Source: Corynebacterium halotolerans
Lineage (GTDB): Bacteria > Actinomycetota > Actinomycetes > Mycobacteriales > Mycobacteriaceae
Length of the DNA stretch: 64,000 nt
Direction of reading: 5' to 3'
NCBI RefSeq assembly: GCF_001056295.1
Contig: NZ_JVMD01000015.1
Location: 1-64,000, forward strand
Shown here: positions 1 through 9,576 of the stretch, one piece after another
Numbering within the stretch: position 1 is the first letter of the stretch
Layout: every line of letters begins with the position of its first letter
Notes under the pieces: generated by a model
The model's input: only the letters and a program-made list of their open reading frames with translations
Database searches by the model: none
Told to the model about the DNA's origin: nothing
Program-made: the position numbers and the translations under genes

Positions 1-90
1 CGCGTCCACTATCCAGCGTCTGGGACAGCACCGCCCACCCGCCCTTTTTTGTTGGGGTGTTGTGGTGGGTTGCTTTTGTCCCGTGTATAC

Positions 91-209
91 GTGTCGGTGG
101 TTATAGCGGTGGGGTCACGCCCGGTCCCATTCCGAACCCGGAAGCTAAGCCCACCTGCGCCGATGGTACTGCACCTGGGAGGGTGTGGGAGAGTAGGTCA
201 CTGCCGGCC
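91..209 (+). rRNA. rrf: 5S ribosomal RNA
   Basis: The stretch carries the conserved 5S core (CGGTCCCATTCCGAACCCGG at about 120-141, then GAAGCTAAGCCC) and the conserved GGGAGAGTAGGTC near the 3' end. The two ends, TCGGTGGT and ACTGCCGG, pair to form helix I. Bases 1-90 are the spacer that follows the 23S rRNA in corynebacterial rRNA operons; the 23S gene lies outside the window. End points are good to a few bases. Confidence 0.93.
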
Positions 210-224
210 AATAAACATGGTGTT

Positions 225-287
225 GGAGCCGTCGTTGGTTCATGCCCCTGCTGGGGGTGTGGGCCGACGACGGCTCCTTCGCGTTTT
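225..287 (+). terminator. rRNA operon terminator
   Basis: An 11-bp perfect stem, GGAGCCGTCGT (225-235) with ACGACGGCTCC (267-277), encloses a second small stem (CCCC/GGGG) and is followed by TTCGCGTTTT. It sits 16 bases after the 5S rRNA. The T tract touches the stop codon of the convergent gene on the minus strand. Confidence 0.75.
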
Positions 288-727
288 CAGGCGTCAAGTG
301 CCCCACACGCGGTGATCATGTCTTCCAGAGAATCGAACAACACTTCAGCGCACCCACTGTCGTGGTAGAAGATGAATATCCGGTCGTCGTCGGCGGTCAT
401 CAAAATTCTGTTGCCGGAGCCGTCGTCGGAAATCGCGAAGTAGTTCGAGTAGCTTTCCCCCGCGGCCTCCGGGCATGATCGCCTGAACCCTTCGGTGAGG
501 TCCACTACCGTTTCCCTGCCTAGAATGGGCGAGTTTTCGAAGGCGTGGACATCGATGCCGATGATGCAGCCGCCGAAGCTCCGGATGAACTGTTCATAGT
601 CATCGTTGAACTTCAATCCCAAAGTGCTTTCCGCGTGGGCTATGTCGGCATCGGTCGCCGGTTTTCCGACGAAACTCGGGTTCTCGCCGAAATAGATCTC
701 AAGCTTCTTCAGGGTGTTGGGGTCCAT
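287..727 (-). CDS. SMI1/KNR4 (SUKH) family protein
   Basis: A 146-residue soluble protein with the SUKH layout: an N-terminal helix containing the pattern IAHAESTLGLKFNDDYEQF (residues about 29-47), a middle strand FGGCIIGIDVHAF, and a C-terminal strand pair ending in a short acidic helix. SUKH proteins are mostly immunity proteins of polymorphic or contact-dependent toxins, though many stand alone. No toxin, secretion marker or partner gene is visible: one side is the rRNA terminator and the other an aminotransferase on the same strand 33 bases away. Codon use is visibly less GC-biased than in the neighbours (AAT, TTT, GAA are frequent), suggesting recent arrival. The partner, if any, is unknown. 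Confidence 0.75.
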   Translation of the reverse strand: MDPNTLKKLEIYFGENPSFVGKPATDADIAHAESTLGLKFNDDYEQFIRSFGGCIIGIDVHAFENSPILGRETVVDLTEGFRRSCPEAAGESYSNYFAISDDGSGNRILMTADDDRIFIFYHDSGCAEVLFDSLEDMITACGALDA

Positions 728-760
728 GACATCCTCTTCCGTTCATCGGGCACTGCAGCC

Positions 761-1975
761 CTAACGCCCCTCGAGATGGTTCCGCAGCTTCTCCAGCGCC
801 TCGCGAAGCACGCTCTCCCGCTTGCAGAAGCCGAACCGCGCGAGGTTCCTCCATCGCTCGTCGCCGGCATCGTCGACGAAGGCGGTGACGGGGATGGCGG
901 CGACGCCGACGGTCCCGGGCAGCGCCATGCACGTCTCCATCGCGTCGCCCAGGCCCAACGGCGACACATCGGCGACGACGAAGTACCCGCCCTGCGCATC
1001 GTGGACGGTCAGCCCGAGGTCGCGCAGCCCGTCCACGAGCAAATCCCGGTTCGACTCCAGCTCCGTCGCCATCCGCTCGACCCACTCGCCGCACTCGTCG
1101 AGGCCCCGCGCCACGGCCGGCTGCACGTGCGTCACCCCGACGTAGCTGAGGTACTGCTTGGCCGTGGCGACGGCGGAGACGATTTCGGGGCAGCCGAGCA
1201 CCCATCCGGTCTTCCACCCGGTGACGTTGAAGGTCTTCGCGGCGGAGGAGACGACCACGCACCTGTCGCGCATGCCCGGCAGGTCGGCGATGGACAGGTG
1301 CGCGTTGCCGTCGTAAAGCAGTCGCTCGTAGACCTCGTCGGCCAGGACGAAGGCGCCGGCGCCGCGCGCCGTCTCGGCGACGGCCCCGAGCTCTTCCACC
1401 GTGAGAATGGCTCCGGTCGGGTTGTGCGGGGAGTTGACGATGATCATCGAGGTGTCGTCGCGCACGGCCGCCCGCAGCGCGGCAACGTCCAGGCGCCAGC
1501 CGCCCTCGCCCGGAACGAGCGGCACCGACGTCCACTCCGCGCCGGCGAGGGCGACGGCGGCGCGGTAGGAGTCGTAGAACGGCTCGATGAGCACCACGTG
1601 CGCCCCGGGCTCGACCAGCGCCAGCACCGCCGCGGTGATGCCCTCGGTGGCGCCCACGGTGACCAGGCACTCGGTGTCGGGATCCCACCGCTGACCCAGG
1701 CGCCGGGCGCGGTCGTCGCAGATCGCCCGCCGCAGCCCCGCATCACCGCGCCCGGGCGCGTACTGGTTGTCGCCGCGGCGGATGGCGGCCACGGCCTCGT
1801 CGAGCATGACCTGCGGCCCATCGCTGTCGGGGTAACCCTGTCCGAGGTTGATCGCCCCGGTGGAGGCGGCCAGGCGGCTCATGGTGGCGAAGATCGTCTC
1901 GCCGAAGGGGCGCAGTCGCCGCACGGTCGGGGTGGCCGGCGCGGCGTCGGTGGTGCTGGTGGGGCCATCGTTCAT
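761..1975 (-). CDS. PLP-dependent class I/II aminotransferase
   Basis: A 404-residue fold-type I aminotransferase, cytosolic. The Schiff-base lysine is K247 in SSAAKTFNVTGWKTGW; the substrate arginine region and the NSPHNPTG motif (residues 181-188) that binds the cofactor ring are present, as is the LADEVYERL aspartate/tyrosine motif. The family includes DapC (N-succinyldiaminopimelate aminotransferase), methionine and kynurenine aminotransferases; sequence reading alone does not separate them, so the substrate is left open. The start at 1975 gives the usual family length; longer in-frame starts would run into the promoter of the divergent hydrolase. The gene sits next to the hydrolase/XPB block as in C. 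glutamicum. Confidence 0.85.
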   Translation of the reverse strand: MNDGPTSTTDAAPATPTVRRLRPFGETIFATMSRLAASTGAINLGQGYPDSDGPQVMLDEAVAAIRRGDNQYAPGRGDAGLRRAICDDRARRLGQRWDPDTECLVTVGATEGITAAVLALVEPGAHVVLIEPFYDSYRAAVALAGAEWTSVPLVPGEGGWRLDVAALRAAVRDDTSMIIVNSPHNPTGAILTVEELGAVAETARGAGAFVLADEVYERLLYDGNAHLSIADLPGMRDRCVVVSSAAKTFNVTGWKTGWVLGCPEIVSAVATAKQYLSYVGVTHVQPAVARGLDECGEWVERMATELESNRDLLVDGLRDLGLTVHDAQGGYFVVADVSPLGLGDAMETCMALPGTVGVAAIPVTAFVDDAGDERWRNLARFGFCKRESVLREALEKLRNHLEGR

Positions 1976-2015
1976 GGGAACGACGTTATGCGAATCGCGG
2001 GCGCCGGGTGGGGCG

Positions 2016-2044
2016 TTTTTCGCATCGGCGCTTCCTGGCACAAT
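2016..2044 (+). promoter_or_regulatory. leaderless promoter of the alpha/beta hydrolase gene
   Basis: TTTTTC (2016-2021), a 17-base spacer and CACAAT (2039-2044). Transcription would begin about 7 bases later, at the ATG of 2052, so the mRNA would have no leader. This is why 2052 is preferred over the ATG at 2043, which overlaps the -10 box. Confidence 0.45.
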
Positions 2045-2051
2045 GTGCGGC

Positions 2052-3137
2052 ATGAGTGAACCGATTTCCGGCTTCGACGCCGCCGGCGAGGGCTTCACGC
2101 CCGTGACCACCGACGAGGGCAAGCTGCGGCAGCTCATCGATTACCTCGAGGAACACGTGTCGGCGTACGGCGACGCCCCGCCGACGCCGTGGGACGGCTC
2201 GGCGGACGAGATCGCCGCCGCCCGCGCCGCCGCCAACGACCGCGCGGCCCGGTTGCCCGACGCCATCGTCCACGCCTCGATGCTCGTGCTCGGCGCGGGA
2301 GTCGACCACACCCTGCCGTTCGTGGCGTTCGACGGCGCCTCCTGCCGCATCGCGGACCACGATGCCGGCGGCGTGCCGGTCCGCGTCTTTGTGCCGCGCG
2401 ATCCCACGGGTGCCGTGGTGGTCGGTGCCCACGGCGGCGCGTGGTGGATGGGCGACGGCGCCGCCCGCGACAACACCTTCGGCCCGGAGTGCGCCGCGCT
2501 GGCGCAGAGGTCGGGCGCCGTCGTCGTCGACGTCGACGTCCGCCTGGCGCCGGAGCACCCGATGCCCGCGGCGGCCGAGGACCTCGCGGCGGCGGTGCGC
2601 TGGGTGCGCACCGGGCCGCTGCCGGAGATCGCCGCCGGCGCCCCGGTCGTGCTGTGGGGCGAGTCGTCCGGGGGTCATGCGGCGGTGGTTGCGGCGAAGT
2701 TGCTTCACGACGCCGGTTCGCCCGTCGATTCGGTGGCCCTGACCGCGCCGGCGCTGGACCTGCGCGGGCGCGCCCCCGAGGAGCTCACGGCGGTGTTCGG
2801 CCACGCCGACGCCGCGGATCCGTCCGTTTCCCCGGCGCTCGGCGACGTGTCGTGGCTGCCCCGGGTGCACGTGCAGCTCGGCACCGAGGATGATTCGGTG
2901 TCCGGCGGGGACGTGGTCGTCGACAAGCTGCGGGACGCCGGCCGCCCGGTGACGTCGTCGGAGTTCCTGGCCACCCACCTGGTCGCCGTGCCCGCGGTGC
3001 AGCGGGAGCGGATCACCGACCTCGCCCGCCACATCCTCGATGCGACGGGCACGGAGCGGGAGCTGCCCGGCGATCCCGCGGGGGAGTACGACAAGGATGC
3101 CGTCGACCGGGCGAACCGCGAGGCCTGGGGGATCTAG
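2052..3137 (+). CDS. alpha/beta hydrolase, HSL-type esterase
   Basis: A 361-residue cytosolic hydrolase of the hormone-sensitive-lipase branch (alpha/beta hydrolase fold 3). The oxyanion-hole motif HGGAWW begins at residue 127 and the nucleophile elbow GESSGG places the catalytic serine at residue 205. DVRLAPEHPMPAA, typical of this branch, lies between them at about 162-174, and a late histidine in FLATHLVAVP completes the triad. The first about 90 residues are a variable cap. The substrate cannot be read from sequence; short-chain acyl esters are usual. Its stop codon overlaps the stop of the convergent DUF3239 gene by four bases. Confidence 0.85.
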   Translation: MSEPISGFDAAGEGFTPVTTDEGKLRQLIDYLEEHVSAYGDAPPTPWDGSADEIAAARAAANDRAARLPDAIVHASMLVLGAGVDHTLPFVAFDGASCRIADHDAGGVPVRVFVPRDPTGAVVVGAHGGAWWMGDGAARDNTFGPECAALAQRSGAVVVDVDVRLAPEHPMPAAAEDLAAAVRWVRTGPLPEIAAGAPVVLWGESSGGHAAVVAAKLLHDAGSPVDSVALTAPALDLRGRAPEELTAVFGHADAADPSVSPALGDVSWLPRVHVQLGTEDDSVSGGDVVVDKLRDAGRPVTSSEFLATHLVAVPAVQRERITDLARHILDATGTERELPGDPAGEYDKDAVDRANREAWGI

Positions 3138-3769
3138 AGCTCCAGCAGGTCGTACTTGGTGGCGCGGACCTCGGCGACGCGGCCGATGTTGTCGTTCAGC
3201 AGCCGCCAGTCCTCCTCGGGGATGGAGCGCTCGGCGTTGCGCCGGGTGCGCGACGACGGCGTCGCCCAGGCGATCGGGACCGGCGTGATCTGGTCCCAGT
3301 GGTCGCGGCCGCGGCGGTGCTTGCCTCCCACGGCCACCGAGGGCACGCGCGCGCCGACGGTGCGCGGGGTGCCGGCGACCTTGGTCACGGTGCGCAGCGC
3401 CAGGGCGCGCCGGGGCTCGGCGCCCTCGTCGGAGGCCGTGTCCACCAGGGCCATCAGCGTCATGGTGCGCGGGTCGACCTCGGCGATCATCGCCGGCGCC
3501 AGCGGCCACGTGTCGTAGAGGTCCTGCGGGGTGCCGGTGGTGCCCGGCAGGGTCAGCGCCACCCAGGCGCACATCGTGCCGAAGGTGATGCTGAGGATGC
3601 CCAGGAACAGGGCCACCCCGGAGGTGCCCAGCAACCACAGCGCGAGGCCGCCGCCGACCCACAGCAGCACGGCCATGATCGCCGCCGACAGCCGCAGGCG
3701 TTTGCCGTCGCGGAAGTACTCGTTGTTGGCGTCGTTGTGGGCCTCGTCGACGGTGAAGTCGAAGTTCAT
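3134..3769 (-). CDS. DUF3239 membrane protein
   Basis: A 211-residue protein with a charged N-terminus (about 30 residues), two closely spaced membrane segments (about 31-52 and 56-75) and a soluble C-terminal domain of about 130 residues. The C-terminal part resembles the corynebacterial DUF3239 family. No catalytic motif is recognised. It lies 41 bases downstream of the XPB helicase gene on the same strand and is probably co-transcribed with it. The start at 3769 precedes the charged N-terminus. Function unknown. Confidence 0.7.
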   Translation of the reverse strand: MNFDFTVDEAHNDANNEYFRDGKRLRLSAAIMAVLLWVGGGLALWLLGTSGVALFLGILSITFGTMCAWVALTLPGTTGTPQDLYDTWPLAPAMIAEVDPRTMTLMALVDTASDEGAEPRRALALRTVTKVAGTPRTVGARVPSVAVGGKHRRGRDHWDQITPVPIAWATPSSRTRRNAERSIPEEDWRLLNDNIGRVAEVRATKYDLLEL

Positions 3770-3810
3770 CGGGCGTCCTCTCCGGGTGGTCTCGTGCCCT
3801 GGCGGGTCAT

Positions 3811-5487
3811 CTACAGCGTATCCCCGGGCAGGGAGGGGCCGAGCAGCTCGTCGGCGTCGGCGATGCGGTAGGCGTAGCCCTGCTCGGCGAGGAAGCGCTG
3901 GCGGTGGGCGGCGTACTCGGTGTCGAGGGTGTCGCGGGCGACGACGGAGTAGAAGATCGCCCCGCCGCCGTCGCTCTTGGGGCGCAGCAGGCGGCCCAGT
4001 CGCTGGGCCTCCTCCTGGCGCGACCCGAAGGTGCCGGACACCTGCACCGCGACGGCGGCTTCCGGCAGGTCGATGGAGAAGTTGGCCACCTTCGACACCA
4101 CCAGCGTGGTCAATTCGCCGGACCGGAAGGCGTCGAAAAGCTCCTCCCTGCGCTTGTTGGGCGTCTTGCCGTCGATGACGGGCGCGTCCAGCGCGCGGCC
4201 CAGCTCCTCGAGCTGGTCCAGGTAGGCCCCGATGACCAGCGTCGGCTCGCCGGGGTGGCGCTCCAGGAGCTTTTCGACGACCGGGATCTTCGTGGGCGAC
4301 GTGGCGGCCAGGCGATAGCGGTCCGCGGCTTCGGCGGTCGCGTAGACCATCCTCTCGGATTCGGTGAGGGTGACGCGGACCTCGATGCACTCGGCCGGGG
4401 CGATCCAGCCCTGCGACTCGAGGTCCTTCCACGGGGCGTCGTAGCGCTTCGGGCCGATCAGGCTGAACACGTCGCCCTCCCGGCCGTCCTCGCGCACCAG
4501 CGTGGCGGTCAGGCCCAGGCGGCGCCGCGACTGCAGATCCGCGCTCATGCGGAACACCGGCGCGGGCAGCAGATGGACCTCGTCGTAGATGATCAGGCCC
4601 CAGTCGCGGGAGTCGAACAGCTCCAGCGCGCGGAACTCGCCCTTCGTCTTGCGGGTGACCACCTGGTAGGTGGCGATGGTCACCGGGCGGATCTCCTTGC
4701 GCTCCCCGGAGTACTCGCCGATCTCGTCCTCCGTCAGCGACGTCCGCCGCAGCAGCTCGTCGCGCCACTGGCGGCCGGCGACGGTGTTGGTCACCAGGAT
4801 CAGCGTCGTGCGCTTGGCGTCGACCATGGCGGCCGCGCCGACGATCGTCTTGCCGGCGCCGCAGGGCAGCACCACCACGCCCGAACCGCCCTCGCGGAAG
4901 GAATCGGCGGCGTGGCGCTGGTAGTCGCGCAGCTCCCAGTCCTCGTGCTCGCCGACCCAATCGATGTCGTGGGCCTCGCCGTCGACGTAGCCCGCGGAGT
5001 CGCCCGCCGGCCAACCGACCTTGAGCAGCTCCTGCTTGATGCGGCCGCGCTCCGACGGGTGCACGGTCCACGTGTCGGCGTCGATCTCCTCGCCGAGCAT
5101 CGGGCGGATCTTCTTGTGGCGGGTGATCTCCGCCAGCACCGCCGGGTCCTTCGACTCCAGCACCAGCCCGTGGGCCGGGTGTTTGGTCAGCGTCAGGCGC
5201 CCGTACCGGTCCATGGTCTCCGCGACGTCGATGAGCAGCGCCTGGGGGACCGGGAAGCGCGAGTACTTCTCCAGCACGTCGACGACCTGCTCGGCGTCGT
5301 GGCCGGCGGCGCGGGCGTTCCACAGGGCCAGCGGCGTGATCCGGTACGTGTGGATGTGCTCCGGGGCCCGCTCCAGCTCGGCGAACGGCGCCAGCGCCGC
5401 GCGGGCGGCATCGGCGTCGTCGTGGTCGATCTCGAGGAGGACCGTCTTGTCGGATTGGACGATCAGGGGGCCGTCGCCGAAGGACAC
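3811..5487 (-). CDS. XPB-type DNA repair helicase
   Basis: A 558-residue superfamily 2 helicase of the XPB/Ssl2 type. Visible motifs: damage-recognition domain over about residues 1-175, motif I PCGAGKT (208-214), motif II DEVH (302-305), motif III TAT (about 328), the XPB-specific RED motif within LVREDGREGD, and motif VI QRLGRLLRPK near residue 500. Bacterial XPB unwinds DNA 3' to 5' and acts with nucleases in repair. Translation starts at a GTG. The next gene upstream on the strand (5600-8002) encodes the helicase-associated partner, an arrangement shared with mycobacteria. Confidence 0.9.
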   Translation of the reverse strand: MSFGDGPLIVQSDKTVLLEIDHDDADAARAALAPFAELERAPEHIHTYRITPLALWNARAAGHDAEQVVDVLEKYSRFPVPQALLIDVAETMDRYGRLTLTKHPAHGLVLESKDPAVLAEITRHKKIRPMLGEEIDADTWTVHPSERGRIKQELLKVGWPAGDSAGYVDGEAHDIDWVGEHEDWELRDYQRHAADSFREGGSGVVVLPCGAGKTIVGAAAMVDAKRTTLILVTNTVAGRQWRDELLRRTSLTEDEIGEYSGERKEIRPVTIATYQVVTRKTKGEFRALELFDSRDWGLIIYDEVHLLPAPVFRMSADLQSRRRLGLTATLVREDGREGDVFSLIGPKRYDAPWKDLESQGWIAPAECIEVRVTLTESERMVYATAEAADRYRLAATSPTKIPVVEKLLERHPGEPTLVIGAYLDQLEELGRALDAPVIDGKTPNKRREELFDAFRSGELTTLVVSKVANFSIDLPEAAVAVQVSGTFGSRQEEAQRLGRLLRPKSDGGGAIFYSVVARDTLDTEYAAHRQRFLAEQGYAYRIADADELLGPSLPGDTL

Positions 5488-5599
5488 GGGGCATCACCAC
5501 TGCTTCCGGTTGGGGAACTGGGTCGCTTTGGGAAACTGGGGCGCGCGGACGGCCGGCCGGGCCGAAACGCGCCAAAACCCCATTATGACCCCGTGGGCG

Positions 5600-8002
5600 T
5601 CAGCCGTCGAGGACGACCTCCGTCACCCTGTGCAGCAGGAAGCGCAGCACCTGCCCGGACGCCGGGTCGACCGCGTCGACCTGCCCGCCCGACACCGTCA
5701 CCGGCCGCACCTTCCGGCGGCCGGCCCGGCCGTTGCGGTCGACGAAGCCGATGGTGACGTCGAGGCCCGAGCGCGCCGCCCGGTGCAGCAGCGCCTGGGC
5801 GGCGGCGCCGGTGGCGGGGTCGTCGTCCATGTCGATGCGCGTGCCGTCCCCGGTGTCGGCCGCGCGATCGCCGGCCTGGATGGACTGCAGGGCCTGGCTG
5901 ATCCGCCCGTCGTCGGCGCGCGACGGCGGCGCCGGCCGGCGCGGCGCCTCGGGCACCCGGAACCGCTCCGGCCGCAGATCGAGCGCCGCCCCCAACGGGT
6001 CCTCCGCGATGGCCGACAGGCCGGCGTCGCGCAGCGCCGCGATCATCGCCGGGGGATGGACCTGCGCGATGGCGACGGTCTCGGCCAGGCGGCGCAGCCC
6101 CAGCCGCTCGGCCACCGGATCGGCGAGCACCTGCGCCAGCAGCGCCGGATCCTCGCACCGCAGGTACGCCGCCGCCGGGCCGCCGCGCAAACGGCCGTGC
6201 CGGCGGGCTACGTCGTCGACGAGGAACGTCACCGACTGCGGCACCTCGCCCAGCGCACGGTCGGACAGGAACCCGTGCAGATCCGCGGCCGAAGTCCCCG
6301 CGTCGAGGGCTCGCCGCACCGATTCCTCCGAGATGCGGTGGACGCTGGCCACCCCGGGCGACTCGAGGTCGGTGAAGGATTCCAGCTTCTCCAGGAACGC
6401 GCCCTCCGCCGGGCCCGGCACCAGGAGAGTCAGGTCGGCCTGGGCGATGAACTGGGTCGCGGGGGCCGGCAGCAGCGACGCCAGCGCGCCGGCCAGGTCG
6501 CCGTCGTGAAGCTCGCCCGCCTCGCCGGCCGCGGCCCGGCCCGCCCCCGAGGCGCCCGCGCCGAGCACGCCTCCGGCACCGCCGCCCGCCGGCACGGCCA
6601 GGCCCAGCAGGGCGAACTCGGAGAGGATTTCGGCGAGGACATCGTCCGGGCAGTGCGACGACGCGATCGGGGCGCGCGCGGCGAAGCGGGCGCGGACGTC
6701 GGCGACGCCGAAGCCGGGATCGGTGCCCTCGCACAGGATCCGGAGAATGCGGGTGCGCAGCTCCGGGGCGCCCGCGCGCCGGGCGTCGGGGGACAGCAGC
6801 GCCAGGGGTTTGCCGTTGGGGCCATCCGCGCCGACCAGCCAGGGGGCCTCCTCCGACGCGAGCCACCCGGTGATCAGGCGGGCCCAGCGCTGACCGGCGG
6901 GCTCCTCGAGGAAGGAATCCGCCGTCGCGGTGGGGGCGAGGTAATCGCCGCCGGAATCGTCCTCCGGCAGCGGCCGCGGGGTGCCCACGTGGACGAGCCC
7001 GGCCGCCGACGCCATGGCCACGATGCGGGCGAGCTCCAGGTCGCCGACCCCGAGCGCCTCCACGAGCCGGCGGTGCTCCCGCACGCCGATCGTGCCGTCC
7101 TTCAGCGTCGGCGCCGCGCGCTCGCCGAGCAGCTCCAGCAGGGCGCGGACGGTGCGCATCGATTCCAGCGCGGCGGCCGCGGCGGCTCCGTCGGGGTCGC
7201 GCAGCTCCACCGCGTCGGCGGGGCCGGGGCGCAGGTTGGGCGGGCCATCCGGGGGCACGGACCCCCGCAGCAGGGCGCGGACTCGGCCCGGCAGGCGCAC
7301 CGTCGAATCGTCGATGCGCTCCAGCAGCCCGGCGGCGATCAGGCGCGGCACGGGCAGCGACGGGTCGGCGTCCTCGGCGGCGTCGCGCGTGGTGCCCAGG
7401 CCCCCGGCGTCGGCCAGCGTGCCCAGCAACTTGCGCTGCCGGTCGTCCGTGGCGGCCAGGGCCGCGCGCAATTCGCCGGTGGTCGGCTCGCCGGGGCGGG
7501 GGATCAGGCGCCACCCGGCGGGCAGCGCCGCGACGACCTCGTCGGCGACGAGCAGCCGATCCTCCCATTCGCCGGACGACTTGCGCGTCGAACGGCCCGA
7601 GAACGCGCCCGCCCCGCCCGGCCCGTCCCCGTGGATCAGCGCGGAACGCCGCAGCTCATCGAGGGCCTCGCGGGCATGCGCGATGGTCGGCCGCTCCTTG
7701 GCGGGCACTCCCGCCGCGGCGAGGTCGTCGCGCAGCTTCCCGATCACGTCCGCCGCAGCGACCGGTTCGGCGTCCCCGCCCAGGTCGACGGCTGCCTCGA
7801 GCAGCCCGAGCCCGAGCGCGTCGACGTCGGCCAGCGCCCGCTGCACCGAGGAACGCAGCTGGAGCCGGCCCGCGAGGGCATCGGAGGAACGGGGCGGCGG
7901 CGACAGCGCATCGGGGCGCCGGCGCAGGACCTCGGCCAGGAACCCGTCGGAACGGGCCGCCAGCCAACGTCGGAACGGGGGGAAGGGGGTGGCGTGGGTC
8001 AT
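5600..8002 (-). CDS. helicase-associated protein (XPB/Ssl2 N-terminal-like domain)
   Basis: An 800-residue cytosolic protein without Walker motifs. Residues about 400-650 include a helicase-associated region (FIAQADLTLLVPGPAEG onwards, matching the helicase C-terminal domain type 3/Ssl2 family), flanked by winged-helix-like alanine/leucine-rich segments. In actinobacteria this protein is encoded beside XPB and is thought to work with it; that partnership is inference from gene order. The start at 8002 (MTHATPFPPF) is preferred because longer reading would overlap the promoter and coding start of the divergent 63-residue protein. The 112-base gap to the XPB gene holds no obvious terminator, so an operon is likely. 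Confidence 0.8.
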   Translation of the reverse strand: MTHATPFPPFRRWLAARSDGFLAEVLRRRPDALSPPPRSSDALAGRLQLRSSVQRALADVDALGLGLLEAAVDLGGDAEPVAAADVIGKLRDDLAAAGVPAKERPTIAHAREALDELRRSALIHGDGPGGAGAFSGRSTRKSSGEWEDRLLVADEVVAALPAGWRLIPRPGEPTTGELRAALAATDDRQRKLLGTLADAGGLGTTRDAAEDADPSLPVPRLIAAGLLERIDDSTVRLPGRVRALLRGSVPPDGPPNLRPGPADAVELRDPDGAAAAAALESMRTVRALLELLGERAAPTLKDGTIGVREHRRLVEALGVGDLELARIVAMASAAGLVHVGTPRPLPEDDSGGDYLAPTATADSFLEEPAGQRWARLITGWLASEEAPWLVGADGPNGKPLALLSPDARRAGAPELRTRILRILCEGTDPGFGVADVRARFAARAPIASSHCPDDVLAEILSEFALLGLAVPAGGGAGGVLGAGASGAGRAAAGEAGELHDGDLAGALASLLPAPATQFIAQADLTLLVPGPAEGAFLEKLESFTDLESPGVASVHRISEESVRRALDAGTSAADLHGFLSDRALGEVPQSVTFLVDDVARRHGRLRGGPAAAYLRCEDPALLAQVLADPVAERLGLRRLAETVAIAQVHPPAMIAALRDAGLSAIAEDPLGAALDLRPERFRVPEAPRRPAPPSRADDGRISQALQSIQAGDRAADTGDGTRIDMDDDPATGAAAQALLHRAARSGLDVTIGFVDRNGRAGRRKVRPVTVSGGQVDAVDPASGQVLRFLLHRVTEVVLDG

Positions 8003-8030
8003 GTCGCTTCCCACATTAGCCCCGGGAAAC

Positions 8031-8059
8031 GTGACTGGCGTCGGCGTTTCTGAGATGAT
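8031..8059 (+). promoter_or_regulatory. possible leaderless promoter of the 63-residue protein
   Basis: GTGACT (8031-8036), 17 bases, GATGAT (8054-8059), then 7 bases to the ATG at 8067. The -10 keeps only the A at position 2 and T at position 6 of the consensus, so this is weak. Confidence 0.3.
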
Positions 8060-8066
8060 GATGAGC

Positions 8067-8258
8067 ATGGCTAACGTTGAGAAGAAGAACAAGTACGTTG
8101 ATCCGGGCTGGCCGCAGGACCTCGCTCCGGGCGAGCACGCCGTCACCGAGCTCGTGGGCCGTTTCGCCGGCGCCGACTCCCCCTTCGGCGAGACCACGTT
8201 CCCGGTCCCGGTCGAGTCCCTCAACTACGTTCACCCGACCACCGTCATCAACAAGTAG
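8067..8258 (+). CDS. conserved small protein of 63 residues
   Basis: A short soluble protein beginning MANVEKKNKYVDPGWPQDL and ending in PTTVINK. It has no membrane segment, cysteine or known domain. The strong coding bias and the clear boundary between the divergent helicase-associated gene and the terminators downstream support a real gene. ATG codons at 8055, 8058 and 8061 offer alternative starts in the same frame; 8067 fits the predicted leaderless promoter. I believe similar short proteins occur in other corynebacteria, but I cannot name a family. Function unknown. Confidence 0.65.
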   Translation: MANVEKKNKYVDPGWPQDLAPGEHAVTELVGRFAGADSPFGETTFPVPVESLNYVHPTTVINK

Positions 8259-8287
8259 CGACGGCGGCCGCGCGCGGCGCGGCCAGA

Positions 8288-8322
8288 GCCCGATGGCCCC
8301 GGCGATGCGGTGGCCATCGGGC
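8288..8322 (+). terminator. hairpin after the 63-residue protein gene
   Basis: A perfect 11-bp inverted repeat, GCCCGATGGCC (8288-8298) and GGCCATCGGGC (8312-8322), 30 bases after the stop codon. There is no T tract, so termination is inferred from position and stem strength only. Confidence 0.4.
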
Positions 8323-8398
8323 ATCCGTCATGCCCCGAACGTCCGGCCATCCGCCTCCGGCATGAGATGACCGGGACATGAGAAAACACGGGCATGGG

Positions 8399-8434
8399 AA
8401 AACCCGCCTCCGGCGTCGCCGGGAGGCGGGTTTT
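8399..8434 (-). terminator. bidirectional terminator after rpf1
   Basis: AAAACCCGCCTCC (8399-8411) pairs with GGGAGGCGGGTTTT (8421-8434). Both strands end in four T residues, so it can terminate rpf1 on the minus strand and any transcript reading through on the plus strand. Confidence 0.8.
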
Positions 8435-8480
8435 CGTTTCGCTCTCGTGGGCCCCGTCGGGGCGGCCCGGAGCGGCTGTC

Positions 8481-9320
<840 letters not shown>

Positions 9321-9444
9321 CTCGATCAGGATTGCGTCCATGAAGTTTTCGCCTGCCACGGGTCTCCGTGCTGCCGTCCCGGACGGGGTTGGGCGAGGGT
9401 CGGCGGAGGTGCCGTGGTGCGTCGTCTGCGTACGCTAGCGGTTG

Positions 9445-9460
9445 GTAACGGAATAGTCAC
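9445..9460. promoter_or_regulatory. possible MtrA-type direct repeat
   Basis: GTAAC, six bases, GTCAC. This resembles the spaced direct repeat recognised by the response regulator MtrA, which controls cell-wall hydrolase genes in corynebacteria. It lies upstream of the riboswitch. One repeat half deviates, so confidence is low. Confidence 0.3.
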
Positions 9461-9576
9461 GTTATCCGGCCGAATCATTTCGGGCGGCGTTTTCGTCGAA
9501 AAGCACCTGCTTTGCGACGTTGCCGCTGGTCATCCTGCATTGCGTGGCGCATGTTACGGATGTGAATGAACTGAAA

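Noticed and set aside
1..90. End of the 23S rRNA gene
   Set aside because: The bases resemble the spacer between 23S and 5S; I saw no 23S-end helix, so the gene ends before the window.
545..2059. Long open frame on the plus strand across the SMI1 and aminotransferase genes
   Set aside because: It mirrors the opposite-strand codons, is full of G, R, H and D without domain structure, and gives no known family.
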